From Methanosarcinales archaeon (GTDB taxonomy: Archaea > Halobacteriota > Syntropharchaeia > Alkanophagales > Methanospirareceae), in the NCBI GenBank assembly GCA_030621945.1, contig JAUXGS010000006.1:1-13056 (forward strand): 13,056 nt of DNA, given 5' to 3'. Position 1 is the first letter of the stretch. The number at the start of each line of letters is the position of its first letter. Both the position numbers and the translations under genes were made by a program. This document shows, in pieces, positions 1 to 5,597 of this stretch. Below the pieces are notes generated by a model, which was not told the origin of the DNA, searched no databases, and saw only the letters and a program-made list of their open reading frames with translations.

Positions 1-2
1 CG

Positions 3-1247
3 TATGAGTACAGAGAAGCGATGAATTCTGTGTTTACGGGAACGTTCGAGCCGACTGCGTTAACCGAAGAGAGTGTGGGGGATTTAAAGGTGAAATTGGC
101 TGAGTATAGATCGCCACAGATATACGGTGGAACAGGAGATTGTGTTATTCTCCCGCCTTTCACACCAGAACAGGCAGACCAGTGCTTGGAAGACACAAAG
201 GGATTCAGATTGATGGGGCAGCGGTTCATTCCAGATTCCTACATGTTTTCTAATTTGGTCGGTGCGTATACGGATGTTTACGTAGGGGATAAAGACCCGA
301 AACCGTTTACGTTCGTCATTTCTGGCGCGGGTCGGCCGATAAGAGGATTTCCACGCGGCTTGGATGTCATGGCGCTTTTAGGTTCTGATCGTGCGAAAGA
401 TTTACTGGACGAACTGGACGATTCCAATTATAAGCAGTATGACGAGGCGTATAACGAATTAGACGATGAATTCAAAGCTTTTAGTGATGCTGATTGGAAT
501 AGGAATCTGTACTGGAGCTGGCTGTTTACGCTGCAGCCATTGTTAAAAGAGTACGGAACCGGGTATCCGACATTCATGCAGACTACCGCGTGGCAGGATA
601 AGGAGCTCACCACTGCACTGGCTTCGTGGACTGAGCTACGGCATGATACCATACTGTATGCGAAGCAGAGCTATACGATGGCGGAAACCGGAATTCCGAT
701 GCCTACACCGGAGAAAAAAGTGGTTGGCTATGTCGAGCCTGTGCCTGAGTTTTACAACAGACTACTAGCGTTAACTCGGATGACCACTGACGGTTTGGAC
801 AGCATGAACGTTTTAGACGATGCATCAAAATATCGGTTAGAACATTTAGAAACGGTTTTAGAACGATTGGTTGATCTGTCGGAGCGGGAATTGGCAAATG
901 AAGAATTAACAGCGGAGGATTACGAGTTCATAGAGAACTTCGGTGATGAACTGAACGCTGTTATAAGCGAGGTGGATGACAAAGCAAAGAAGACGACCAT
1001 CGTTGCGGATGTACATACCGAGGGAAATACACGACAGGTACTGGAAGAAGGTGTCGGGTATGTTGATACAATTGTCGTTGCGTATAAGGTTCCTGACGGC
1101 AGGATTCTAATTGGCGCGGGGCCGGTGATGAGCTATTACGAATTTAAGCTGCCGATGCAAAACAGGCTTACAGACGAGCAATGGCGGGAGATGCTGAGCA
1201 CGGAACCGCCAGAAAGACCGGAATGGTATGCTAACTTTGCAGCATGA
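3..1247 (+). CDS. DUF3160 family protein, C-terminal part (5' end outside window)
   Basis: The frame is open from base 3 (Tyr-Glu-Tyr-Arg-Glu-Ala precede the first ATG at base 21), so the visible 414 residues are the C-terminal part of a longer protein; the ATG at 21 is probably internal. The pattern matches DUF3160: a WxWLFTLxPLL segment, GYPTFMQTTAWQDKEL, the ASWTELRHDTILYAKQSYT block, GYVEPVPEFYNRL, then ADVHT, EEGVGYVDTI and GPVMSYYEFK near the end. Family members are usually around 700-800 residues, so roughly half is missing off the left edge. Function is unknown; many homologues are exported proteins, but the N-terminus that would show a signal peptide is not visible. The product is acidic. 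A perfect hairpin overlaps its stop codon. Family assignment is confident from remembered family patterns; function is not inferred. Confidence 0.85.
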   Translation, partial: YEYREAMNSVFTGTFEPTALTEESVGDLKVKLAEYRSPQIYGGTGDCVILPPFTPEQADQCLEDTKGFRLMGQRFIPDSYMFSNLVGAYTDVYVGDKDPKPFTFVISGAGRPIRGFPRGLDVMALLGSDRAKDLLDELDDSNYKQYDEAYNELDDEFKAFSDADWNRNLYWSWLFTLQPLLKEYGTGYPTFMQTTAWQDKELTTALASWTELRHDTILYAKQSYTMAETGIPMPTPEKKVVGYVEPVPEFYNRLLALTRMTTDGLDSMNVLDDASKYRLEHLETVLERLVDLSERELANEELTAEDYEFIENFGDELNAVISEVDDKAKKTTIVADVHTEGNTRQVLEEGVGYVDTIVVAYKVPDGRILIGAGPVMSYYEFKLPMQNRLTDEQWREMLSTEPPERPEWYANFAA

Positions 1248-1255
1248 GCTGCAAA
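1236..1255 (+). terminator. Perfect 8-bp inverted repeat over the DUF3160 stop codon
   Basis: TTTGCAGC (1236-1243), loop ATGA, GCTGCAAA (1248-1255). The hairpin includes the TGA stop at 1245-1247. No T-run follows, so it is not a classical archaeal oligo-T terminator. It may stabilise the mRNA 3' end or assist termination before the rubrerythrin promoter. Confidence 0.35.
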
Positions 1256-1299
1256 AACGGGTGATTTCGGGACTCCGCAGGACAACGAGAATGATAAAA

Positions 1300-1307
1300 T
1301 ATAAAAA
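1300..1307 (+). promoter_or_regulatory. Archaeal TATA box for rubrerythrin
   Basis: TATAAAAA sits within an A-rich run in the 88-base gap before the rubrerythrin gene. Transcription would start about 25 bases downstream, near 1327-1333, giving a short leader carrying the GAGGTGA ribosome binding site at 1333-1339. The spacing fits archaeal TBP/TFB promoters; the start site is inferred. Confidence 0.5.
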
Positions 1308-1344
1308 GGGCCGAACTATAACTTAAATAACCGAGGTGAAAAAT

Positions 1345-1929
1345 ATGAATAACACAATTGAAAATTTGACTAAGGCATTTATTGGTGTGAGCCAGGCAAG
1401 AAACCGGTACACATTCTATGCTAAAATCGCCAAGAAAGAAGGATTTGAACAGATTGCAGAGATTTTCCTAATTACCGCAGAGAATGAGAAAGAGCATGCC
1501 AAGAGACTGTTTGAACATATACAGGAGCTGAAGCAGAGGTTGGGCGGGAATTTGGAGGAGATAACAGTTGAGGCAGCAGCGCCAACAATTTACGGTGATA
1601 CCGCCCAGAACTTGAAAGCGGCAATTGCGGGGGAGAATTATGAATATACCGAAATGTATCCGGAGTTTGCCAGGGTGGCGGAAGAAGAGGGTTTGCCTGA
1701 GATAGCCGAGAGATTAAAGGCATTTGCCAATGCCGAAGCGCATCATGGGGAGCGCTACAAGAAATTATTGAGAGAAGTAGAAGCTGGCACGGTTTTCAAA
1801 AAAGACGAAGAAGTTTGGTGGGTTTGCCGTGAATGTGGTTATCTCCATTTTGGAAGAGAACCACCAGAGATATGCCCTTCTTGTGACCACGAGAGAAGCT
1901 ATTATCAAGTTAAATGCGAGGATTTCTGA
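1345..1929 (+). CDS. Rubrerythrin (diiron/rubredoxin peroxidase)
   Basis: Rubrerythrins reduce hydrogen peroxide in the cytoplasm of anaerobes, with electrons passing from a rubredoxin-like Fe(Cys)4 centre to a diiron site. The 194 residues show a ferritin-like four-helix bundle (about 1-145) with ENEKEHAKRLF (E48, H51), GENYEYTEMYP (E97, E100) and AEAHHGERY (E131, H134), then a C-terminal rubredoxin-like domain with C161-x2-C164 and C177-x2-C180. ATG at 1345 is chosen because GAGGTGA (1333-1339) lies five bases before it; the upstream in-frame GTG at 1336 overlaps that ribosome binding site. Oddity: the conserved first-helix GESQAR motif reads GVSQAR here, so the first diiron glutamate is Val15 (codon GTG, one base from GAG). 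The gene has its own TATA-like promoter and is probably monocistronic. Family call is near certain; peroxidase activity is uncertain because of Val15. Confidence 0.93.
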   Translation: MNNTIENLTKAFIGVSQARNRYTFYAKIAKKEGFEQIAEIFLITAENEKEHAKRLFEHIQELKQRLGGNLEEITVEAAAPTIYGDTAQNLKAAIAGENYEYTEMYPEFARVAEEEGLPEIAERLKAFANAEAHHGERYKKLLREVEAGTVFKKDEEVWWVCRECGYLHFGREPPEICPSCDHERSYYQVKCEDF

Positions 1930-1959
1930 CGGTTTTCTTCTCTCGCTATCGCTCTTGCC

Positions 1960-2130
1960 TCTAACACGAAAACGTTGGTGACAACAGTACTCAGTGCAGT
2001 GTATGTGTTGCAAAACGGTTAAATTGATGGGGAGAGGTAAAAGGAAGGGGGAAAGGGGAATCGTGGAAAGGAGAGGTGCATCCATAGAGAGGTATATACG
2101 AAGTAAACTTCAGATATACCGAAGTTAGGC
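1960..2130 (+). repeat. attC-like site A (degenerate): CTAACAC start to GTTAGGC end
   Basis: TCTAACAC at 1960-1967 lies 30 bases after the rubrerythrin stop. GTTAGGC at 2124-2130 lies before the next gene and is followed by CGAAATGGCG. The two ends resemble the R'' (RYYYAAC) and R' (GTTRRRY) boxes of integron attC sites and match the ends of the better site at 2621-2705. At about 170 bases it is longer than usual attC sites and the inner arms pair poorly. CTAAC can also pair with the nearer GTTGG at 1974-1978. It may be a decayed site, two merged sites, or chance. Confidence 0.35.
2091..2120 (+). promoter_or_regulatory. 30-base interrupted hairpin upstream of the PD-(D/E)XK gene
   Basis: Outer arms GGTATAT (2091-2097) and ATATACC (2114-2120) and inner arms GAAGT (2100-2104) and ACTTC (2107-2111) are both perfect inverted repeats around an AA loop. 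A competing pairing, AACTTC (2106-2111) with GAAGTT (2121-2126), would exclude the inner stem. GGTATATA could also act as a TATA box for the gene starting at 2157. The function is inferred from position only. Confidence 0.35.
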
Positions 2131-2156
2131 GAAATGGCGATTCGGAAAGGTGAAAT

Positions 2157-2609
2157 ATGACGGAGAAGATACCAAGCGTATTAACGGGAGTGTCAGGAGA
2201 ATATTTCGTCGCCGCAGAATTGTCGCGACGAGGATATATTGCTTCAATAACATTGCGAAATACTAAAGGCATTGATGTTCTTGCCTCGAACCAAGACACG
2301 TCGAAGTCGGTAGGCATTCAAGTAAAGACTAATCATGGGAAAAGAAAAGCGTGGATATTGAACCAGAAAGCGGAAAACTATTTTGAAGAGAACCTCTTCT
2401 ATATCTTTGTGAATCTGAAAGGAACAAATGAGAGGCCTGACTTTTATATCGTTCCAAGCAAAGTGGTAGCAGAGTATATCGAAAAGAGTCACAGAGAGTG
2501 GTTAAACACACCGGGCAAAAAAGGAAAACCGCACAAAGACAATCCTATGAGGATGTTCAAGGATGAAGAAGACCAATATTTAGAAAAGTGGGGGTCATTA
2601 GGATTATAG
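2157..2609 (+). CDS. Stand-alone PD-(D/E)XK nuclease-like protein
   Basis: The 150 residues fit the core of the PD-(D/E)XK nuclease fold: a helix with GEYFVAAELSRRGY (E15), then GID (D40), then the strand VGIQVKTN (Q55, K57), giving an E-D-QxK set as in small archaeal resolvase-like and mobile-element nucleases. The C-terminal half has FYIFVNL, FYIVPSKVVAEYI and a Lys/His-rich TPGKKGKPHKDNP segment. Closely similar proteins occur singly across many bacteria, often within mobile or cassette regions, and have frequently been mislabelled aspartate ammonia-lyase; there is no lyase signature here. ATG at 2157 is preceded by GGTGA (2149-2153). The gene is flanked by attC-like sequences at 1960-2130 and 2621-2705, as expected of a cassette cargo gene. 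Nuclease activity is inferred from the fold and its substrate is unknown. Confidence 0.75.
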   Translation: MTEKIPSVLTGVSGEYFVAAELSRRGYIASITLRNTKGIDVLASNQDTSKSVGIQVKTNHGKRKAWILNQKAENYFEENLFYIFVNLKGTNERPDFYIVPSKVVAEYIEKSHREWLNTPGKKGKPHKDNPMRMFKDEEDQYLEKWGSLGL

Positions 2610-2620
2610 ATGCTACTTCC

Positions 2621-2705
2621 GCTAACACGGGCTATACGACTACGCTTCGCTACGCTTCTCCCAAATCCAGCAAAGCGGGACTTCAGATACGCTCGGAACG
2701 TTAGC
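2621..2705 (+). repeat. attC-like site B (best preserved)
   Basis: GCTAAC (2621-2626) pairs perfectly with GTTAGC (2700-2705) as outer R boxes. Inside, CGGGC (2628-2632) pairs with GCTCG (2691-2695, one G-T). TAT (2633-2635) then pairs with ATA (2687-2689), leaving C2690 unpaired. A paired outer box, an unpaired spacer, a second box and an extrahelical base are the layout of a folded integron attC site, and the 85-base length is in the usual range. It starts 11 bases after the PD-(D/E)XK stop and ends before the ribosome binding site of the next gene. Confidence 0.55.
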
Positions 2706-2744
2706 CGAAATGCCGCAAAATGTTCTTCATCGAGGTGGTAGATA

Positions 2745-3269
2745 ATGGATGAACGAAAAGGCTATAAGCGGAAAGTATATGAACATCGAAAAGATCTTGC
2801 TGGAGAACACTCGCTAAGTGACATAGGACAGATAATACTACTTATTCTTTTTCTTACAGGCTTGCTAATTGATAAGCGGATCCTACATTTCTCACTGTTC
2901 TTGGCACAACTTTTTCCGTTTTATCTTAGGATACTTTTCTCACTACCTTTTCTTATTCTTGCGTTTCTTTTAGCCCGATCCGGTCTCAAAGCTGTTTTTG
3001 GTGAACAAAGAGAAGAGTTAGTTCTTATAAAATCAGGTGTATTTTCCATTGTACGCCATCCAATCTATTTGGGTGCCATATTATTGTATTTGGGATTCAT
3101 CATTATTTCTTTATCCATTATTTCATTCTGTATATGGATTGTTATTATTCTGTTTTATTACTTTATTTCTCGATATGAAGAAAAGTTACTAATTGATAAA
3201 CTTGGTTCTCAATATGAAGAATATATGAATGCAGTTCCGATGTTCATTCCGCGAATAAAAAGGAAATGA
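2745..3269 (+). CDS. Isoprenylcysteine carboxyl methyltransferase-like membrane methyltransferase
   Basis: This is an integral membrane protein of 174 residues from the ICMT/phospholipid methyltransferase superfamily. These enzymes move a methyl group from S-adenosylmethionine to membrane-associated substrates. Hydrophobic segments lie near 27-42, 56-78, 107-124 and 125-142. The SAM-binding C-terminal signature is present: SGVFSIVRHPIYLG (97-110, with RHP), RYEEKLL (143-149, the conserved Glu region) and YEEYMNAVPMFIP (157-169). The basic N-terminus probably faces the cytoplasm. ATG at 2745 is supported by GAGGTGG (2732-2738). The gene is visibly more AT-rich than its neighbours and sits between attC-like sites B and C, suggesting horizontal acquisition as a cassette. 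The real substrate cannot be told; archaea lack prenylated CaaX proteins of the eukaryotic type, so a lipid or small-molecule substrate is possible. Confidence 0.82.
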   Translation: MDERKGYKRKVYEHRKDLAGEHSLSDIGQIILLILFLTGLLIDKRILHFSLFLAQLFPFYLRILFSLPFLILAFLLARSGLKAVFGEQREELVLIKSGVFSIVRHPIYLGAILLYLGFIIISLSIISFCIWIVIILFYYFISRYEEKLLIDKLGSQYEEYMNAVPMFIPRIKRK

Positions 3270-3276
3270 CAGTTTA

Positions 3277-3312
3277 TCTAACACAGCATATCGGGCTTCG
3301 TTTCATTCCGTT
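3277..3312 (+). repeat. attC-like site C (left half, right arm missing)
   Basis: TCTAACACAGCATATCGGGC begins eight bases after the ICMT-like stop and repeats the CTAACAC opening of sites A and B (CTAACAC at 3278-3284). The expected right arm (GTTAGA-like) is absent; only CCGTTTAAATCGGGTGGCGG follows. It therefore looks like a truncated end of the cassette array. Confidence 0.3.
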
Positions 3313-3420
3313 TAAATCGGGTGGCGGTCCAAAATACACCAAAATCGTACTTTACTTATCATGCACCTCCGAAGGAAGCTATTTATGTGACACCGTGTAA
3401 TAACAGAGTGCATAGAATCA

Positions 3421-3884
3421 TGCCACTAAAAAGCGAGTTGAAGGAGATTGAATGTCCAAAATGCTGGGTTACAATGAGCCAAGAGGAGGTTGAAGTCTTA
3501 GGCCCGAACATCATTATAGATATCTGCCCCGAGTGTGGAGGGATCTGGTTAGACCACGGGGAATTGAAGAAGCTGTTAAAAGATAGAAAACTATCGGATT
3601 ATCTGACGAAGCATATCGGCACTCAGAGCAAGAGCAAACTGGTATGTGCCAGATGCGGGTGGTTAATGGATATCGAGCCAGCAGAAGATGTAGAGGTAGA
3701 CGTCTGTTTGAAGTGCGGCGGTGTATGGCTTGATTACGGCGAGTTAGAGAAATTGAAGGATATATCGAAGGCAGGGTTTAAGGCTGATGAACTCGCAAAG
3801 GCTGAAGAGCGGTGGGAAGAGCTGGCACAAAAAGAGCGTGAATCGGTGCTTCTCGGGCTCTTCAATCGCTTATCACGAAGATGA
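3421..3884 (+). CDS. Tandem zinc-ribbon protein (zf-TFIIB-like, two copies)
   Basis: The 154 residues contain two tandem copies of the small zf-TFIIB-like zinc ribbon. Copy 1 has C12-x2-C15 ... IDICPECGGIWLDHGEL (C36, C39). Copy 2 has C76-x2-C79 ... VDVCLKCGGVWLDYGELEKL (C96, C99). A charged helical tail (about 120-154) follows. Each ribbon should bind one zinc; the molecular role of these proteins is unknown. The start is uncertain: the frame is open back to a GTG at 3321 with no good ribosome binding site, which would add 33 residues lacking zinc-ribbon features and would abut the attC-like site C. ATG at 3421 places the first ribbon near the N-terminus as in relatives. The gene ends five bases before the convergent phosphopantoate ligase gene, leaving no room for a separate terminator. 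Confidence 0.78.
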
Positions 3885-3889
3885 GCGGT

Positions 3890-4639
3890 TTATCTTAATT
3901 CCTCGTCCTTCAACCTCTCTGCGATCTCGTTAATAACTGCTCTTAAATTGTCCTTATTATTATAATCTTCTAATAATTTCACCTCGCCTTTCTTCTTCTG
4001 CGCTTTAACCATCGAAATGAGGTTCTTCAGCGCCCGTTCTATATCGTCCACAATGCTCACCGTCGCATGCTTGGACGTTCTTGATACTGGATTCAAATCA
4101 ATGGTTACCACCTTCTTCCCCATCGCGATAAGCGCCTCGCATCTATCTCCGTCTTCTAACGGTGCAAGAACTACGTCCGCACTGTAAATCCCTTCGTAGT
4201 CAACCCGTGCGCGTGCATGCTCTATCCCAGGTATCCTCGCATCTGCTTTAGCACCAAGCACGTTCGTGGCACCGTGCCGCTCCAAGTGCTCCTTTATCTT
4301 TATCACTCGCGCTTCCGTCCAATAAAAGATGTTCACCTCTAAGGGTGCGTTTAGTAGCTCGCCCAGTTCGCTCACCCTTTCAGGGACTAACGCAGCGACA
4401 TTGCCATTCACCGAAATCACAAGCTTATTTGCGGTGAGCAATAAAGCAGCGGCAGCTTCCGTCGCTCTCATCGCAGCCGGTAATGTTCGCTCACCAATCA
4501 GATAGTCAAAAGCTTCACCACGACCGTGCGCGATCAAGCCTTGTTTGCTGGTTATCCCTGCTACTATGCCTGCTACGATCTTTTCCCGTTTCAATAACGA
4601 TTTGTATCGAGGATGCGTTTCTGGAATTCGAAACATCAT
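3890..4639 (-). CDS. 4-phosphopantoate--beta-alanine ligase (archaeal phosphopantothenate synthetase)
   Basis: This enzyme joins 4-phosphopantoate and beta-alanine using ATP to make 4'-phosphopantothenate, the archaeal route to coenzyme A that replaces bacterial PanC and pantothenate kinase order. The 249-residue length fits the family. Signature blocks visible are IPETHPRYKSLLKREKIVAG at the N-terminus, GLIAHGRGEAFDYLIGERT (about 34-52), LVISVNGNVAALVPE, and the C-terminal GDRCEALIAMGKKVVTIDLNPVSRTSKHATVSIVDDIERAL. Two adjacent ATG codons (4639 and 4636) leave the start uncertain by one residue. It is the last gene of the rps19e-PDCD5 run, 42 bases after PDCD5, and probably co-transcribed. 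Its usual partner, pantoate kinase, is not in the window. The family match is strong across the whole length. Confidence 0.93.
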   Translation of the reverse strand: MMFRIPETHPRYKSLLKREKIVAGIVAGITSKQGLIAHGRGEAFDYLIGERTLPAAMRATEAAAALLLTANKLVISVNGNVAALVPERVSELGELLNAPLEVNIFYWTEARVIKIKEHLERHGATNVLGAKADARIPGIEHARARVDYEGIYSADVVLAPLEDGDRCEALIAMGKKVVTIDLNPVSRTSKHATVSIVDDIERALKNLISMVKAQKKKGEVKLLEDYNNKDNLRAVINEIAERLKDEELR

Positions 4640-4681
4640 AAACCTTAAAACGGAGCTTTACAGAAGGATCGTTCCGATCGC

Positions 4682-5014
4682 TTATACCCTTTTTATGCTA
4701 ATTTCGCGCTTCTTTGGCATTATCTGCCGCAGAATCTCTTTAAATTGCTCATCGGTTATCATGCTCTTCAGCCGTCCTGTCTGCGCCAATGCGATGAGCT
4801 GCGCTTCCAACTGGTCAGCCAATTCAGGCTTTGCCATGCGAATGGTATTCAACCGCTCTCTTGCCTCAGAGGTGAGAATCTGCCGGATAATATTCTTCTT
4901 TGCCTCTTCTATCTCCTGCCTCTTCTGTTCTGTTGCAGCAGCCCCTGCCTGTTCCTGCTGCATCTGCTCGTACTTCTGCCTTCTTATCGCCTCTAACTCT
5001 TCATCACCGGCCAT
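4682..5014 (-). CDS. PDCD5/TFAR19-family DNA-binding protein
   Basis: The 110 residues match the archaeal homologue of eukaryotic PDCD5, a small helical protein reported to bind double-stranded DNA; its archaeal role is not settled. Features are an acidic N-terminal helix (MAGDEELEAIRRQKYEQM), a Gln/Ala/Glu-rich linker helix, and the conserved core RQILTSEARERLNTIRMAKPELADQLEAQLIALAQTGRL, followed by IMPKKREISIKRV with the conserved basic tail. It lies 36 bases after rps19e, an arrangement common in archaea, where these genes often travel with rpl39e and rpl31e; here the next gene is the phosphopantoate ligase instead. GGTAGGT precedes the ATG. The long open frame on the opposite strand over this region is a shadow. 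Confidence 0.93.
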   Translation of the reverse strand: MAGDEELEAIRRQKYEQMQQEQAGAAATEQKRQEIEEAKKNIIRQILTSEARERLNTIRMAKPELADQLEAQLIALAQTGRLKSMITDEQFKEILRQIMPKKREISIKRV

Positions 5015-5050
5015 TTTTAATACCTACCACTTTTTCCATTCTCTTCTAAT

Positions 5051-5488
5051 CTATTTTTCATTCAGTTCCGCGTGCATATTCTTCAGTTCGTGCGCAGTGT
5101 TATCAAGAAACTTTTGCCCCTCAGGCGAGATCTTCCGTCCTCGTTTCGTCTTCGTCACATATCCCGCTTGTTCTAATTGCGAAAGCACCTCTCGTATTAT
5201 CTTCCCTGACGCTTCTCTGAACCGTCCCTTCTTTGCCCCCCGGTTAACCCTTCCACCGTAATAGGTGCGCAGCCTTGCCACTCCTACCGGCCCATGTAAA
5301 TAGATCTGCCGGAGCACAGAGGCGCATCTCACCCACCACCAGTCTTCATCCTGTGGTGGCAACTCTTTATTAGGCCCTCTTTTAACATCTAAGCCCCACT
5401 TTGGCAGAGAAATCGCTTTGTTCTTTTTTAATTTCCCGCCGACCTTCTTTACCAGTTTATCCGGTGGCACATCGTATACTGTCGTCAT
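5051..5488 (-). CDS. rps19e: 30S ribosomal protein S19e
   Basis: This is a component of the archaeal and eukaryotic small ribosomal subunit, absent from bacteria. The 145 residues show the family pattern throughout: TTVYDVPPDKLVKKVGGKLK, PKWGLDVKRGPNKELPPQDEDWWWVRCASVLRQIYLHGPVGVARLRTYYGGR (a winged-helix core with the conserved WWWVR), then NRGAKKGRFREASGKIIREVLSQLEQAGYV and RKISPEGQKFLD. The length is normal. It is the first gene of a run with PDCD5 and phosphopantoate ligase, and is divergent from gatB. There is no ribosome binding site directly before the ATG, and a TATA-like element sits about 30-36 bases upstream, so the transcript is probably leaderless or nearly so. Confidence 0.97.
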   Translation of the reverse strand: MTTVYDVPPDKLVKKVGGKLKKNKAISLPKWGLDVKRGPNKELPPQDEDWWWVRCASVLRQIYLHGPVGVARLRTYYGGRVNRGAKKGRFREASGKIIREVLSQLEQAGYVTKTKRGRKISPEGQKFLDNTAHELKNMHAELNEK

Positions 5489-5494
5489 TTTATT

Positions 5495-5524
5495 TTATCC
5501 ATTTATAGCAGTTATCCATTTATA
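5495..5524 (-). promoter_or_regulatory. rps19e promoter with duplicated TATA-like 13-mer
   Basis: On the minus strand TATAAATGGATAA occurs twice (5512-5524 and 5495-5507), exactly 17 bases apart. The distal copy places TATAAAT 30-36 bases before the rps19e ATG, the position expected for a leaderless archaeal transcript. The proximal copy lies only 13-19 bases before the ATG and would be between TATA box and start codon. Confidence 0.5.
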
Positions 5525-5597
5525 TGCCATCAAACACATAAAAGCTTATGTAATAAAAGTACGAAATGCTTGGTGAAATGTTTAGGTGAACGCATAA

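Noticed and set aside
1991..2317. Minus-strand open frame of 108 codons covering the 1930-2156 gap
   Set aside because: It overlaps the start of the nuclease-like gene, shows no family pattern and has no ribosome binding site; a chance frame opposite a purine-rich tract.
2157..2609. Aspartate ammonia-lyase
   Set aside because: Homologues are often labelled this way, but at 150 residues there is no fumarase/aspartase signature; the E-D-QxK nuclease-like core is visible instead.
4667..4681. Small palindrome GATCG-GAA-CGATC between PDCD5 and the phosphopantoate ligase gene
   Set aside because: A five-base stem with a three-base loop is weak, lacks a T-run, and is likely to occur by chance.
4545..5261. 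Long plus-strand open frame of 238 codons across the PDCD5/rps19e region
   Set aside because: It lies antisense to the well-recognised PDCD5 and S19e genes; its Cys/Ser/Phe-rich composition is what an opposite-strand shadow gives.
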